DNA of 64,000 nt, taken from NCBI GenBank assembly GCA_034766995.1, contig CM068315.1:17458510-17522509 (forward strand), written 5' to 3'. Shown one piece after another: positions 36,689-47,364 of the stretch. Numbering within the stretch: position 1 is the first letter of the stretch; every line of letters starts with the position of its first letter. The translations under genes were made by a program, and so were the position numbers. Under the pieces are notes generated by a model. That model was not told where the DNA came from. It was given only the letters and a program-made list of their open reading frames with translations, and did no database searches. This DNA is from Acanthacorydalis orientalis (Eukaryota; Arthropoda; Insecta; Megaloptera; Corydalidae).

Positions 36689-37196
36689 GAAATTGTATAT
36701 TTTTCTTTTAGTGTAATAATATATGAAGTGTGTTATATAGTATACAGTTCTTCAAAAGAGCAATCTTTTTAGTAGCTGTAAATTTATATAAATTCTTTTA
36801 TAGAATGTTACATTTGACATTTTGCCAAAATGTTTTCAAAGAAAGTTTTTTTCTTTATTAAAATTTCTCTTATATTCAAAATTTTCGTCCAGCTTATGAA
36901 TTTTCTGTGTCATGTATGTTATTTTCAATCGTTTTATGTTTGATTATCTTAACAAAATGTTATATATTCGTTCATAAATTTACGAATACACATATACGAA
37001 AATATAGGTACAAAGTGTTTCATAAAGAAACGAAATTTCAAAAGTAACGCATGTTTGTAAGTCACAAAAAATTATAGATTACGAATATATCAGTATATAA
37101 ATATGCACGAAAAATCTTGTTTTTGAACATAACTTTTTAAATAAAATTATAATTTTCCTCTTTGATAAATGAATTATTTTTTCAGCCGACGAACTA

Positions 37197-38745
37197 TTAA
37201 GTTCGTAGGAAAATAATTGCGGTTTATGACTTTCTAATTCATATTCATTTTTCTCAGTTAATAATCAACTTTATTAATCGAAATAAGCACCATTAGAATA
37301 GACACATTTTTGCCAATTAATTGCAATTTTCTTTATTACGGTGGTGTAAAATTTCGAAGTTTTGAACTTGATAAAATAACGAAATGCATTTTCAGCAGCA
37401 GCTTAATTGTTGAGGACCTTACCCTGTAAGAAGTTGTCAAAATGTTTGATACAAGTGATAATCTGTTGAGTATGGTGAATGAGATAATTTTTTATATCCC
37501 AATTTATTCAACTTTTGGATGGCCAATCGTTGCTTGGTTGGTTATTAGAGTTTTAGGGCACTTCGACAGCTAAGATAATTAGCTCTCGAACACGAATTGA
37601 ATTAAAAACCACTTCCCGTTGGCACATTTGCGTTAAAATCATCCCTTAATCCGAAAACTAAAGTATAAGTGCCAAACGCTTAAAATTATTTCATTAAAAT
37701 AGTATTTCTCTCAGTGAGAGATAAAAACTCATAAAGGAACTGGACTGGTAAAATAACTACTCTTCATTGGACAATACGTATAAATATAATAAAAAGAAAT
37801 GAAACTAGGGTAAATCGTGCGACGTGTGATGGTTCATTGTCGTGCAGTAGGATTTGGCCTTTTTGATTGATCAGTGCTGGGACTAGACTTCACAGTTCTT
37901 AATGTTTTTTGTTGACTTCTTAACAATATCCCAAGCTCTAATGGTTCTACCAGATTTCAAAAAATTGTAGTGGTTTATACCGAGAGGAGACCATCAAACA
38001 GTTACCATAATTTTTTTTTGGTGTAATTTTGGTTTCACAAAATGAGTCAGAGTTTCATTTTTGTCCAGTCATTGTGCAGACAGTTTTTTGTTGTCATAAA
38101 GGATCTACTTTTCGTCGCACATTAAGATGCGATGGAGAAATGGACCATTTCTTTTGCGTAAAATAACTGTAGAACATACTTCGTAACGGCCATTTTTTTG
38201 TTTTCATTCAATTTATGCGGCATCCATTTATCAATTTTCTTGATTTTTCTAGCTGTTTTAAGTGATCCAGAACTGTTGCATTACTAATACCTGACTTTTG
38301 TGTAAGCTCTCGAATTGTTGCGTGGTTTTGATTCAACTAACACCTTTTGTTGGTCATTATAAACTGAAGGACACCCGCGATCTTCTTTATCTTCAAAGCT
38401 CTTGTCTCCAGCATGAAATTTTTTGAGCTACCATTGCACCATAAGTTCGTTAACAATACCCAAAACAAAAACATTGTTTAGTTTACTAGCAGATTCTGCT
38501 GCTTAGACACCCGTTTTGAACTCATACAGAAATTTACTCTTATTTGCATTTTTCCATCTTTAATTCAATTGTCCAATTTGTAGCAAAATTAATAATAAAA
38601 CCAAAGTCGATATTACTAGAATACAGACCAAAAAACGCACTTTAAAATGATATTTACTTGAACACGATGTAATGACACTTTCATTGAAAAAATTAAGGTT
38701 AGAATTTAAAAAACAAAAACCGCAATTATTTTCCTGCCAATCTAA
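37197..38745 (-). mobile_element. Degenerate mariner, Hsmar1-type, over-long
   Basis: Ends TTAAGTTCGTAGGAAAATAA (left) and, inverted, TTAGATTGGCAGGAAAATAA (right), with TA on both sides. On the minus strand the order is: 5' UTR, an N-terminal EFLYEFKTG-like helix-turn-helix, RRSAQ-type catalytic text in pieces, LLHDNEPSHVARFT (second Asp, near 37840), then LNKLGYKKLSHSPYSTDYH (third Asp, near 37480) and WQKCVYSNGAYFD (near 37275). The total of 1,549 bp exceeds the usual 1.3 kb, and about 250 bp of unrelated sequence separates the second and third Asp blocks (about 37545-37800). Many stops; inactive. Confidence 0.85.
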
Positions 38746-38799
38746 TACAAAAATTTTTCGGGTCAAAAATGTTCAATAAACCATTATTTAACATTCTTA

Positions 38800-38990
38800 A
38801 TTCTTGCTTATGAGCATTTTGATTGCGATGTCATCATCGTCAGAACGCCAATCAACTTGGGACATAAAAAAAATTAAAAATAGTTAATAACTTGTGTATC
38901 ATTTTTGATCAGATTTTTGGAATTTTTTGGAAAGAAAAATAATTAATTTATGAAAGCGAATTTAACCACAGTGTCAAAAAAATTTAACCA
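38800..38990 (+). repeat. Dispersed repeat B, copy beside mariner
   Basis: Begins GAGCATTTTGATTGCGATG and contains TCATCATCGTCAGAACGCCA. It ends TTTATGAAAGCGAATTTAAC, followed by two direct copies of AATTTAACCACAGTGT. Blocks recur at 16195-16500 and 28302-28350. Confidence 0.45.
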
Positions 38991-40278
38991 CAGTGTGGTC
39001 CCAGAAGTACCCGTCCTGACCTAAAGATGGCGGTAGTTGTTTGAAAAATATCACTGTATTAGAAAGTACACAATCTATAAAGCATATGTTTCAAGTTTGA
39101 GGACGCCACGTTGTTTAGTATTTGTTTGGCAGCCATCAATAGTGAACGTTTTCAGTGAATTTGTGAAAATGGAGAAAATTGGTCATCGTTACGTGATACA
39201 ATACTTTTATTTGAAAGGCCTCAGCCCAACCAATATAAAAGCTGAACTGGATTCTACTCTGGGTGAGTCTGCTCCTTCGTTTACAACAGTGAAATATTGG
39301 GTAGCAGAGTTTAAACGAGGCCGTACGAGCTGCCAAGACGAGCATCGCAGTGGTCGACCAAATGAGGTGACGACTCCAGAAATGGTGAAGAAAATCCACA
39401 AAGCGGTACTGAATGATTGTCGACTGAAAGTGCACGAGCTAGCAGACATAGTAGGCATTTCAAAAAGTGCGGTACATCGCATATTATCTGAAAATTTGGA
39501 CATGAGAAAGCTGTGTGCAAGATGGGTGCCGCGTTTGCTCACATTCGAGCAAAAACAGTGTCGTGAAGATGTTTCAATTGAGTGTTTAACGAAGTTTCAC
39601 AGCAACAAAGCAGAATTTTTGCGCCGTTTCATAACCATAGATGAAACATGGGTCCATCACTTCACACCCGAGACAAAAGAACAATCAAAACAATGGACTG
39701 AAAAGGGAGAACCGGCTCCAAAGAAGGCGAAGCCCGTTTCATCTGCAAGCAAGGTCATGGCGTCGGTTTTTTGGGATGCGCGTGGGATAATTTTCATTGA
39801 CTATCTTGAAAAAGGAAAAACTATCAACGGCGAGTATTATGCGAACTTATTGCAACGTTTGAGCGAAGAAATCAACCAAAAACGGCCGCATTTGGCTAAG
39901 AGGAAAGTGTTGTTTCATCAAGACAATGCATCAGCTCACAAATCCGTTATTACAATGGACAAAATTAATGAATTAAAGTTTGAATTGCTACCTCATGCAT
40001 CCTATTCGCCAGATTTAGCCCCCTCGGATTACTTTCTGTTCCCAAACTTGAAAAAATGGCTCAGTGGTCAAAGATTTCCCAACGATGAAGAAGTGATGGC
40101 AGTTAATGGGTATTTTGAGGAGCAAGACAGTTCTTATTATAAAAAGGGAATCGAACTTATTGAACATCGCTGGGAAAAGTGTATAGAGCTGAAAGGAGAT
40201 TATGTTGAAAAATAAATATATTTTTTTCCAAAATTTTTGTTTTCTTTGTTGGGTCGGGTACTTCTGGGACCACCCTCG
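38990..40278 (+). mobile_element. Mariner element with intact transposase, irritans type
   Basis: A roughly 1,290-bp element. The right end reads, inverted, CGAGGGTGGTCCCAGAAGTA and is followed by TA (40279-40280). The left end shares GGTCCCAGAAGTACCCG (38997-39013), but the outermost bases are ACAGTGT instead of CGAGGGT and no TA precedes them. The left terminus therefore appears mutated or replaced. It sits directly right of dispersed repeat B. The youngest-looking transposon in the window. Confidence 0.9.
39169..40215 (+). CDS. Mariner transposase, intact
   Basis: A 348-residue transposase predicted to cut and paste its own transposon at TA sites in the nucleus. Start: the open frame extends upstream to 39037, but MEKIGHRYVIQ at 39169 matches the usual mariner N-terminus and gives normal family length. 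Residues 1-110 hold two helix-turn-helix regions that bind the TIR, with the RSGRP linker at 60-63. WVPRLL at 119-124 corresponds to the WVPHEL motif. The catalytic triad is complete: Asp158 (TIDETW), Asp252 (HQDNASAH) and Asp287 (YSPDLAPSDY), with 34 residues between the last two (DD34D). The C-terminus HRWEKCIELKGDYVEK is intact. Codons are more GC-balanced than the flanks, consistent with recent arrival. Subfamily irritans is inferred from VDETW/TIDETW-type motifs. Whether it is active is unknown. Confidence 0.95.
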   Translation: MEKIGHRYVIQYFYLKGLSPTNIKAELDSTLGESAPSFTTVKYWVAEFKRGRTSCQDEHRSGRPNEVTTPEMVKKIHKAVLNDCRLKVHELADIVGISKSAVHRILSENLDMRKLCARWVPRLLTFEQKQCREDVSIECLTKFHSNKAEFLRRFITIDETWVHHFTPETKEQSKQWTEKGEPAPKKAKPVSSASKVMASVFWDARGIIFIDYLEKGKTINGEYYANLLQRLSEEINQKRPHLAKRKVLFHQDNASAHKSVITMDKINELKFELLPHASYSPDLAPSDYFLFPNLKKWLSGQRFPNDEEVMAVNGYFEEQDSSYYKKGIELIEHRWEKCIELKGDYVEK

Positions 40279-40748
40279 TATATTGAAATAATTGTCTTTT
40301 TTATATATGTGATTCTATTGATGAATTGTTCCGTTAATCTTAATTCTGATTAAGCATTTTTTTGTTTCATTTGATATATTAAATAGCTATCAGAAAATAG
40401 CTAGAGTAGAAATTAATTGAAGCAGATTATTATACAGTTGTCCATCTTGATTAAGGTCAATAAGACATTTTATGTACCATTTACTGGATGTTGAATGATG
40501 ATTCGGATGATGATTCGAATACACAATTCTTTTTAAAAATTCTCTGGAAAGGAAACCAATGAAAAATCTGGAAATCTTGGTGGGAAAAATTATTTTGAAA
40601 TCATCTTCCGATTAAATATAAATCTTAACTAATTGAAGGAAGTCTATGGCATTGTAGACAGTTGTCTTGTCTTATTAAAACCATATTTATGAGTTACATG
40701 ATAATTCCTATATTTTCTATACATACTTGGAAAGAAAAGATGGGAAAA

Positions 40749-40785
40749 GATCTTACAATTGTAACCAAGGATCTTACAATTGTAA
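40749..40785 (+). repeat. 16-bp direct repeat, two copies
   Basis: GATCTTACAATTGTAA occurs at 40749-40764 and 40770-40785, separated by CCAAG. Confidence 0.9.
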
Positions 40786-41513
40786 TTTGTAGACCAAGTT
40801 GTGTTATATTCTTCTTTTAATTTTCTTATCATGAATTAAATCATCAACAGTTTGTCCTGTAAATGTAAAATAAACCATACTAATATTCGAAATAATATTA
40901 TTTAATAATTAGAAATTTTTCTGTTTGTGTGCATTTATACATCATCAGTATATGGATATTTTTTCTTTCTAATATTTTTCACACGTTTTAATTATTTGTT
41001 ACATCGATTGATAGGCTTCATATCGGTATACCAATCTCTTAATATTTCCAAATAAATGGTGCAACACTTCGTTATATTAAACTTAACTGTCATTCGTTGG
41101 CCAAACATGTATTGCTACAGTTCTGAACTTAATTAACGATTTGTAATTACTTCAAGTCTATAATCTTAATTTACACAGATCGTACATTTACTAATTGCAG
41201 CATTGCTTCAGTCGCCATTGTGCGCGAACAATATTCTGCAGTTTGTGATACTGTTGAACAAGTTAGACATTCAAAGAACGCTCGTGTTTTGTGCACAGTG
41301 TACAGTTTATCACATTCACATTATTTAATAAAATAATATTTTTTAATATGTATTTGTATGATACTTTTACATATTTTAATAATTGTATTTTTATATTGAA
41401 CCATTCAACAGAAAATATACTATTGAAATATGATTTATTAATTTTGTACTCGGTTATTTAATTTCAACTTTCTATTTTGTGTAATAGTAAAGTTACAAAT
41501 GAATATTTTATGT

Positions 41514-41592
41514 AAATAAAATATTTATTTTATCCATGCTTGTGAAATCAAATTAAATAAATAAAATATTTATTTAATTCGTGCTTATAAAA
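41514..41592 (+). repeat. Tandem duplication, about 35-bp unit
   Basis: AAATAAAATATTTATTT followed by a TGCTTGTGAAAT / GTGCTTATAAAAT-type end occurs twice with a few mismatches. Confidence 0.7.
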
Positions 41593-41702
41593 TGTTTTTT
41601 CTATTATTTTTTGCGTGACGTTTTTTTAAAATAAAATTGTATGTGGATGAGAAAGGAAAACCGGATAAAATAATTTTATTTATTTAAAAAATGCTATTGA
41701 GA

Positions 41703-41703
<1 letters not shown>

Positions 41704-41730
<27 letters not shown>
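41704..41730. repeat. (TA)n microsatellite
   Basis: About 27 bp of TA. Confidence 0.9.
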
Positions 41731-41734
<4 letters not shown>

Positions 41735-42410
41735 TTATGAAATTGTACAAACATATTTGTATTTTTTGCTGTGATGCAATATAATTCAATTATCGAGAAT
41801 GATACGTTCGTAAAATATAGAGCTTATATGATGTTATTTGCGATAATACAGAGAACATTTAATGAAGTTTCAACATAAGCGCAGAGCGTTTTGATGCTAA
41901 GTTTATAATGACTGTTTATAGCTAGCTAGTTCAACCAGTCGTAACTCTCCAATGGTCGAATATTCAATGTTCGCAAACAGTTTTAATTAATTTGTGAACT
42001 GCAACGACAATAATACGCATCTGGTCGATTATTTATTGATGCTAACTCGAAACCCGGACTTGGACATGATCGTTACTGTCAACATTTGTGATTTATATTG
42101 TTTACTAAATACATTTTCATAATTATTTTATTTTGTTGGAGTCGTTTATATTTTATTTACAGCTCGAACACAGTGTGAATAATTTAAATAACTATATTTA
42201 TTGAATTTATTGTTTAATTTGTTTGTTTACTTATTTGGGGCTTAAAGACGTGTCAACACCTAAAGTTTCATTGTTTGAATCATCATTTTTGGTCATATGC
42301 AATACTTTCTGGTATTTCTTTCTTTTTTTTCTTAATATGTAATATCTTTAGATAAAACGTATTTATAAATATTTTGATTCATTACAATTTTAATTGAATT
42401 GTAACTACTC

Positions 42411-42414
<4 letters not shown>

Positions 42415-42454
<40 letters not shown>
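42415..42454. repeat. (TA)n microsatellite
   Basis: About 40 bp of TA followed by a short GA-rich run. Confidence 0.95.
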
Positions 42455-42457
<3 letters not shown>

Positions 42458-42775
42458 AGAGAAAGAGAGAGAAAAGAACAAAATCTCAGTTATCAATTAT
42501 GAATAAAACAATAATCATTAATCATATATTATATACGATAAATGTTATTTAAAACTGTGATGTTAATCGTCTTTGAATTTTAGTTATGAGCTAAATAATA
42601 CAATTTGTATAATTGGTAATTTGATAACAAATTTTATTTATTTTTTGCCAAAACAGTTTGAAATTATTTAATAAAAACATTTCATTATTATTAAAAATAA
42701 TTTTACTAAATTATTTTTACTAAAATTAACACTGAAAATCACTGAAAGTTTATTATTTGTGTATTTGAAAAATGA

Positions 42776-42780
<5 letters not shown>

Positions 42781-42857
<77 letters not shown>
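42781..42857. repeat. Compound (CT)n(TA)n microsatellite
   Basis: 30 bp of CT, then 47 bp of TA, abutting the 5' end of the CCAAT-box repeat copy at 42858. Confidence 0.95.
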
Positions 42858-42859
<2 letters not shown>

Positions 42860-43250
42860 GATCCACTGATGATTTGCCATTCTTGTGACTTATTTATTCT
42901 CTTATTTCTTGATATCGGCCATGTGGTCTTTGTTCTGATTTGTTAATATCAGTCGCATAATATATAACTTCAGTGTAAAACTGATAATAAATTTATTCAA
43001 TATATTCTATTTACTGAAGCTTTAGAAGAAAACAATTGTTACATATTTTAATATTGTATTTTGTTATATTAATTTTTATAAACTTTTCCAATATAAAATA
43101 TACGACTTACATTTCACGCGGATTATTTGTATGTATAATTTGTTAATTTCTGTTATTTGTAAAGGGGAACGGGAATTAAGTGTTAACGAGTAGAGTTGAA
43201 GCTCCCCCGGTGGTTGTCGAGCGCCGTGAGCAGGGGTGGAGCCACCTATT
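42858..43250 (+). repeat. CCAAT-box dispersed repeat, copy 2
   Basis: A full-looking but diverged copy. The two CCAAT blocks are eroded (TTCTGATTTGTTAATATCAG). TGTATTTTGTTATATTAATT and the ACGACTTACATTTCACGCGG block are well kept. The tail CTCCCCCGGTGG...GAGCAGGGGTGGAGCC is GC-rich. It includes a middle segment (GTGTAAAACTGATAATAAAT to GAAGC) shared with copy 4 but not obvious in copy 1. Confidence 0.65.
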
Positions 43251-43753
43251 TTTTAAAAAATTAGCTTCTTGATGAAAATATAAATATTTTCATAAAAAAT
43301 CAAACATTTTTTAATTAAAATGGGTATTTTTCTTATAATAAATTCTTTTCTTCTACAAAAAATTTATGAAAAAGTTTATTTTTTTTGATGCAAACATTTC
43401 ACGACTTTTAGAATTAGAATTTAGTAAAAAGATTCATTTTTTGAAAATGGAAATACTTTAGGAGGTTTCTATAAAAGTATATAAAAACACGTCTTTTGGT
43501 CATAAGGTCATTCGGTTTTTAAAAATTTTATTTCAAATTTTCATATCTCACCCTTGAAAAATACATTTAATTGTAAAATAAAATCATAATTCGTCATTTT
43601 TTCGTAATAATCGGAAGTTTTTTTGATAAATGTGTGTATTTGTTACTAAACAGTACGTTTTAAATCAAATAAATGTATCAAATAGAAACATATTAAAAAC
43701 AGACAATTTATATTTCTTTTTACATATAACTATTTTTTTTAAATATCACTTAG

Positions 43754-43770
43754 GTATATATATATATATT
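43754..43770. repeat. Short (TA)n microsatellite
   Basis: About 17 bp of TA. Confidence 0.8.
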
Positions 43771-46064
43771 TCTCCTAATTATTCAATATTTTATTTAAAC
43801 TAATAATTTTTTATTAAAATAAATTTACTTTCTTATAAAAATTCCTGCAGAAATAAATTTTAAAGATTTTATTTTTTTCTGGAAGACAATTCACGATCTG
43901 TACCTGTTGGTGTATTGTTCAGTTGATTTCGATACTGATGAGTTACTTTACATCTGCGCTACAACTAACTTCGACTTTTAAGCCATCAACTATTCTAAAG
44001 TAACTTTATAGGCAAATTAACTTATAAACTTACTTGAGGATGGCTTAAGGATCAGAACTAGTCGTGGGAGTTAAAAATATGATTGGTTTACAAAGAGAAT
44101 GTATTTACAATATTTTACAAAAAAAATATCCTCTAATATGTACAATGAATTTCATGCTAGATATTTAATAAAATGAAACAATAATATAAAGAACAAAATT
44201 GCTTTTATAAACAACTAACTTTTTGGAAACATTAAGAAAGTTTTACATTCCATAAAATATGTCTATTCATTTCAATCGTATTTTGAATAATAATAATACT
44301 TAATCTATCAAATTTATAGTTTTGTTTCACTTTATATGTAGGCAGAATATTGTATCGAAAAATTATCTTAAATTGCGTTCGTTCGCATCGTTCTACAGAA
44401 AAGAAAAGTGTATAATGACTCGTAAAAGATTGTGTTTTAATTTAAATGTAAAAGATACAACTTTGATAAAAAAATAACGTTTAGCGCGTAAACGTATTCA
44501 AACGGGGAGAAAAAACACTCGCCCGTTTTATGGTTCCGGTCGCATATCCGGGACCGTTGAGAAATATAAGCCGTCTTGCCAACGACACGTTCACCTATGT
44601 CAATATTGTTTTGGTGTGCACGAAATGAAAGAAAACGGCTGATACTTTATATCATTTGGATCTTTTTTCCCTGTATAAGAAAATATTACAAATTTCTTTG
44701 ATATGTGAACACAATTGGCCGCTCTGTGTGTCGATTTTTACAAAGGCGAGTGACAGTTCTTTTTTTTGTTGTACAAAGAAGTTTTAATATATATTTTCCT
44801 TTTTACTTTATATCATGTATTTACAATACTGAAAAGTATATTTATATCTACTGTAGATACATACACACACAATACAGATATAAAAATCAGAAGTTTTGTT
44901 TTTTTGTATGAATATTTATTTTACAATTTAAAAAATCCCAGAATCGAATTCAATATATTTCCCATTGTTTAAATATTTATTAGAACATGAATTTATTTTT
45001 TGTTACTAGGTAAATATTTCAAAGAATGATATGTATTATTTTCATTTATTAATAAAATCCCTCATGTATTTAAAAAATCAAGGGAAATCAATACATTTCA
45101 TTAAAACAAATTTAGATACATTTCGTAATTTTTAATAAATTATAGAATTTCCATCACTAGTAATGTTATGTAAAATGGTATCAGTTTCTTGTAGAAATGT
45201 TTTTTCCTCCTTTTTTAAAAAAATAAGAATATAGATGTGAAAAAATGAACATTCTAGTTATAAAATATAAGAAAATTTTAAAATCTGATCAGAGATGTAT
45301 TTTGAAATATGGTTTTTATATAATTTTAATTAATTATTTTTAAATAGTAAATTCTCACAATAAACACTGATTTAATAGTTGAAATTTACTAAATAAAAAA
45401 ATATAACCTTTATAAGATGTATGTTTAATGGACGTTCGACTTTAAAATTTAAAAATATTTAAACAGAGTTCAATAAAATAGTTTAATATAAAATAAATAA
45501 GAAAAAAAGAATGCCCAGATATGTTAATATTTCATAGATTAAAGAAAAACGCAAGATTATTTATAAATTACTATATACATCCACTCGCTCAAAAGTGAAA
45601 ATTTCAACCATTCATAAATGATATAAAAAAACATTCTCTCTGTTTGTTTTTGTAAAACTCCGAGATCATAATAAGTCAAAATATATTATTCAAAAGTGTG
45701 CGTATTTATATAATCAACTCATTTGATTCTGTTCCTTATAGCATCATCAAATAAAATCTGTTGGCGGAGTATTTCAAACAAAAAGGTAGATCGAGTTTAC
45801 AGAATACACTTGTCAACTTTTCGTATCTCGGAAATGTCAAATCTGTAATCTTATTTCTGTTTGATATTCATGTTTCCGAATTCATTGTTATATGAACTTA
45901 TTAAATATTTATTTGTTTGTGTTAAAACGTCATATGAAATGCAAAATATATTATGATTACATAATAATGTATTCAATCTTGTGCTTTTTTCCTGCTGAAG
46001 GTCTTTTTTTATAAACGATTTAATGTCCTTTTTACTTAACGTGATATATTATTCAAACTTTACA

Positions 46065-46071
<7 letters not shown>

Positions 46072-46101
<30 letters not shown>
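46072..46101. repeat. (TA)n microsatellite
   Basis: About 30 bp of TA. Confidence 0.9.
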
Positions 46102-46103
<2 letters not shown>

Positions 46104-46384
46104 GATTTCTTTAAAATTAAAGTATTTTATCAAACCATTTATTCACATTAACTTCTTAATACTCCTACATTAATTTATTACATATTCTTTAATACCATAA
46201 ATAATTAATGTAAATATTTACCTGTTTTGTAAAACGGATCTTATTTTTCTGTATATTTCCATACTTAATTTCTCAATAAATTATTATTTTCATAAAAAAA
46301 TCTTATTCCAATAAATAATTGGTCTTATGAACAAAAATTCAAAAGAAACATACTTTTTTAATATTTGTTAATGTTTGCTTTCGT

Positions 46385-46935
46385 CACTTATTGAGAATTT
46401 TTATTAAATGTAAAAATTAATTCGGTACCTTTACATTGAATTAAACATAACTCTATTTTAAATTAAAATATTTTCTTATCGTTTAAAAATTTTGAAGTGA
46501 CAACCTTAACATTTAAAAACACTATGTATCTTGACCAAGTAGTTTGCATAACCTCACAAAATAGTAGTCAATACGCAATCGCGTGTGAACGCGATTGCGT
46601 CCGAAAAGCAGTATTGCATACTTTTTGCATTCCAATTAATAAATTGTTACCGAAATCGCGAGAATGATTTGTTCATCTTTTGGGGTAAGTTTTGTAACGC
46701 ATAAAACGTGGAAAAAATGCTAAAGCAGTATGAGATTCGAAAATATATTACGATTTCTTCGACTCAAAGCAACCATTTTATTTGGACAACGGATTCGTCA
46801 GTTAGTCGACAGATGGAGCAAAGTTAAATAAAATAATGGGAGATATTTTGAGGATTGAACTGAGTTTCATTTTTTCATAAACATTCATTTTCCATAAAAA
46901 GACGCAGAATTAATTTTATATCTAATACATTAAAA
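46385..46935 (+). repeat. Dispersed repeat C, interrupted copy
   Basis: Matches 30595-30835 on both sides. Between the shared ATATTTTCTTATCGTTT and AAATAATGGGAGATATTTTG blocks it carries about 340 extra bp (about 46490-46835). Those extra bases contain a 12-bp-arm hairpin (46573-46600) and no recognised coding sequence. Confidence 0.5.
46573..46600. repeat. GC-rich perfect hairpin
   Basis: ACGCAATCGCGT and its exact reverse complement are separated by GTGA. It can form a 12-bp stem with a 4-nt loop, with a far higher GC content than the surroundings. Confidence 0.9.
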
Positions 46936-47323
46936 AAATATATATAGTTTTGTATTTTCAAACATTCAATTGACTAACAACTTAAGTTATATGAACAAAC
47001 AGATAATACCAACGGATTTACAGAATGTATGACCATATTTCGATCAGATGTTCGATTTTTAATTAAAAAACAGTATAATCACGTTTGCAATTACCTTTGG
47101 TAATTAACAAAAATACTTTTTGATTTATAGTATCATTTCGGAACGCAGAGAAAATTAGGTGTACCCAGTACAGAAAATAATATTAACAGAGGTCAATTTT
47201 CAGATACTGTACCTATGTGTATGTTTTTATCTATGTATGATAGACATATATTTATATGAACGTCTATATTTTGGTAATAAATCATGTACATAGATTTATT
47301 CAGTTATCATAACTGTGTTTTTA

Positions 47324-47364
<41 letters not shown>

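Larger units (their letters stand above)
35777..37196. other. AT-rich stretch, no gene seen
   Basis: Two TA arrays; otherwise nothing recognised. Confidence 0.6.
40279..42414. other. AT-rich stretch, no gene seen
   Basis: Contains small tandem duplications at 40749-40785 and 41514-41592 and a more complex patch at 41200-41300. No coding gene supported. Confidence 0.55.
43251..46384. other. AT-rich stretch, mostly featureless
   Basis: A GC-richer patch at 44460-44660 (ACGGGGAGAAAAAACACTCG, GGTTCCGGTCGCATATCCGG) stands out. Open frames around 44705-44972 are low-complexity. Confidence 0.5.

Noticed and set aside
39136..39542. Three antisense open frames over the intact mariner
   Set aside because: They overlap the well-supported transposase on the opposite strand and have no family resemblance.
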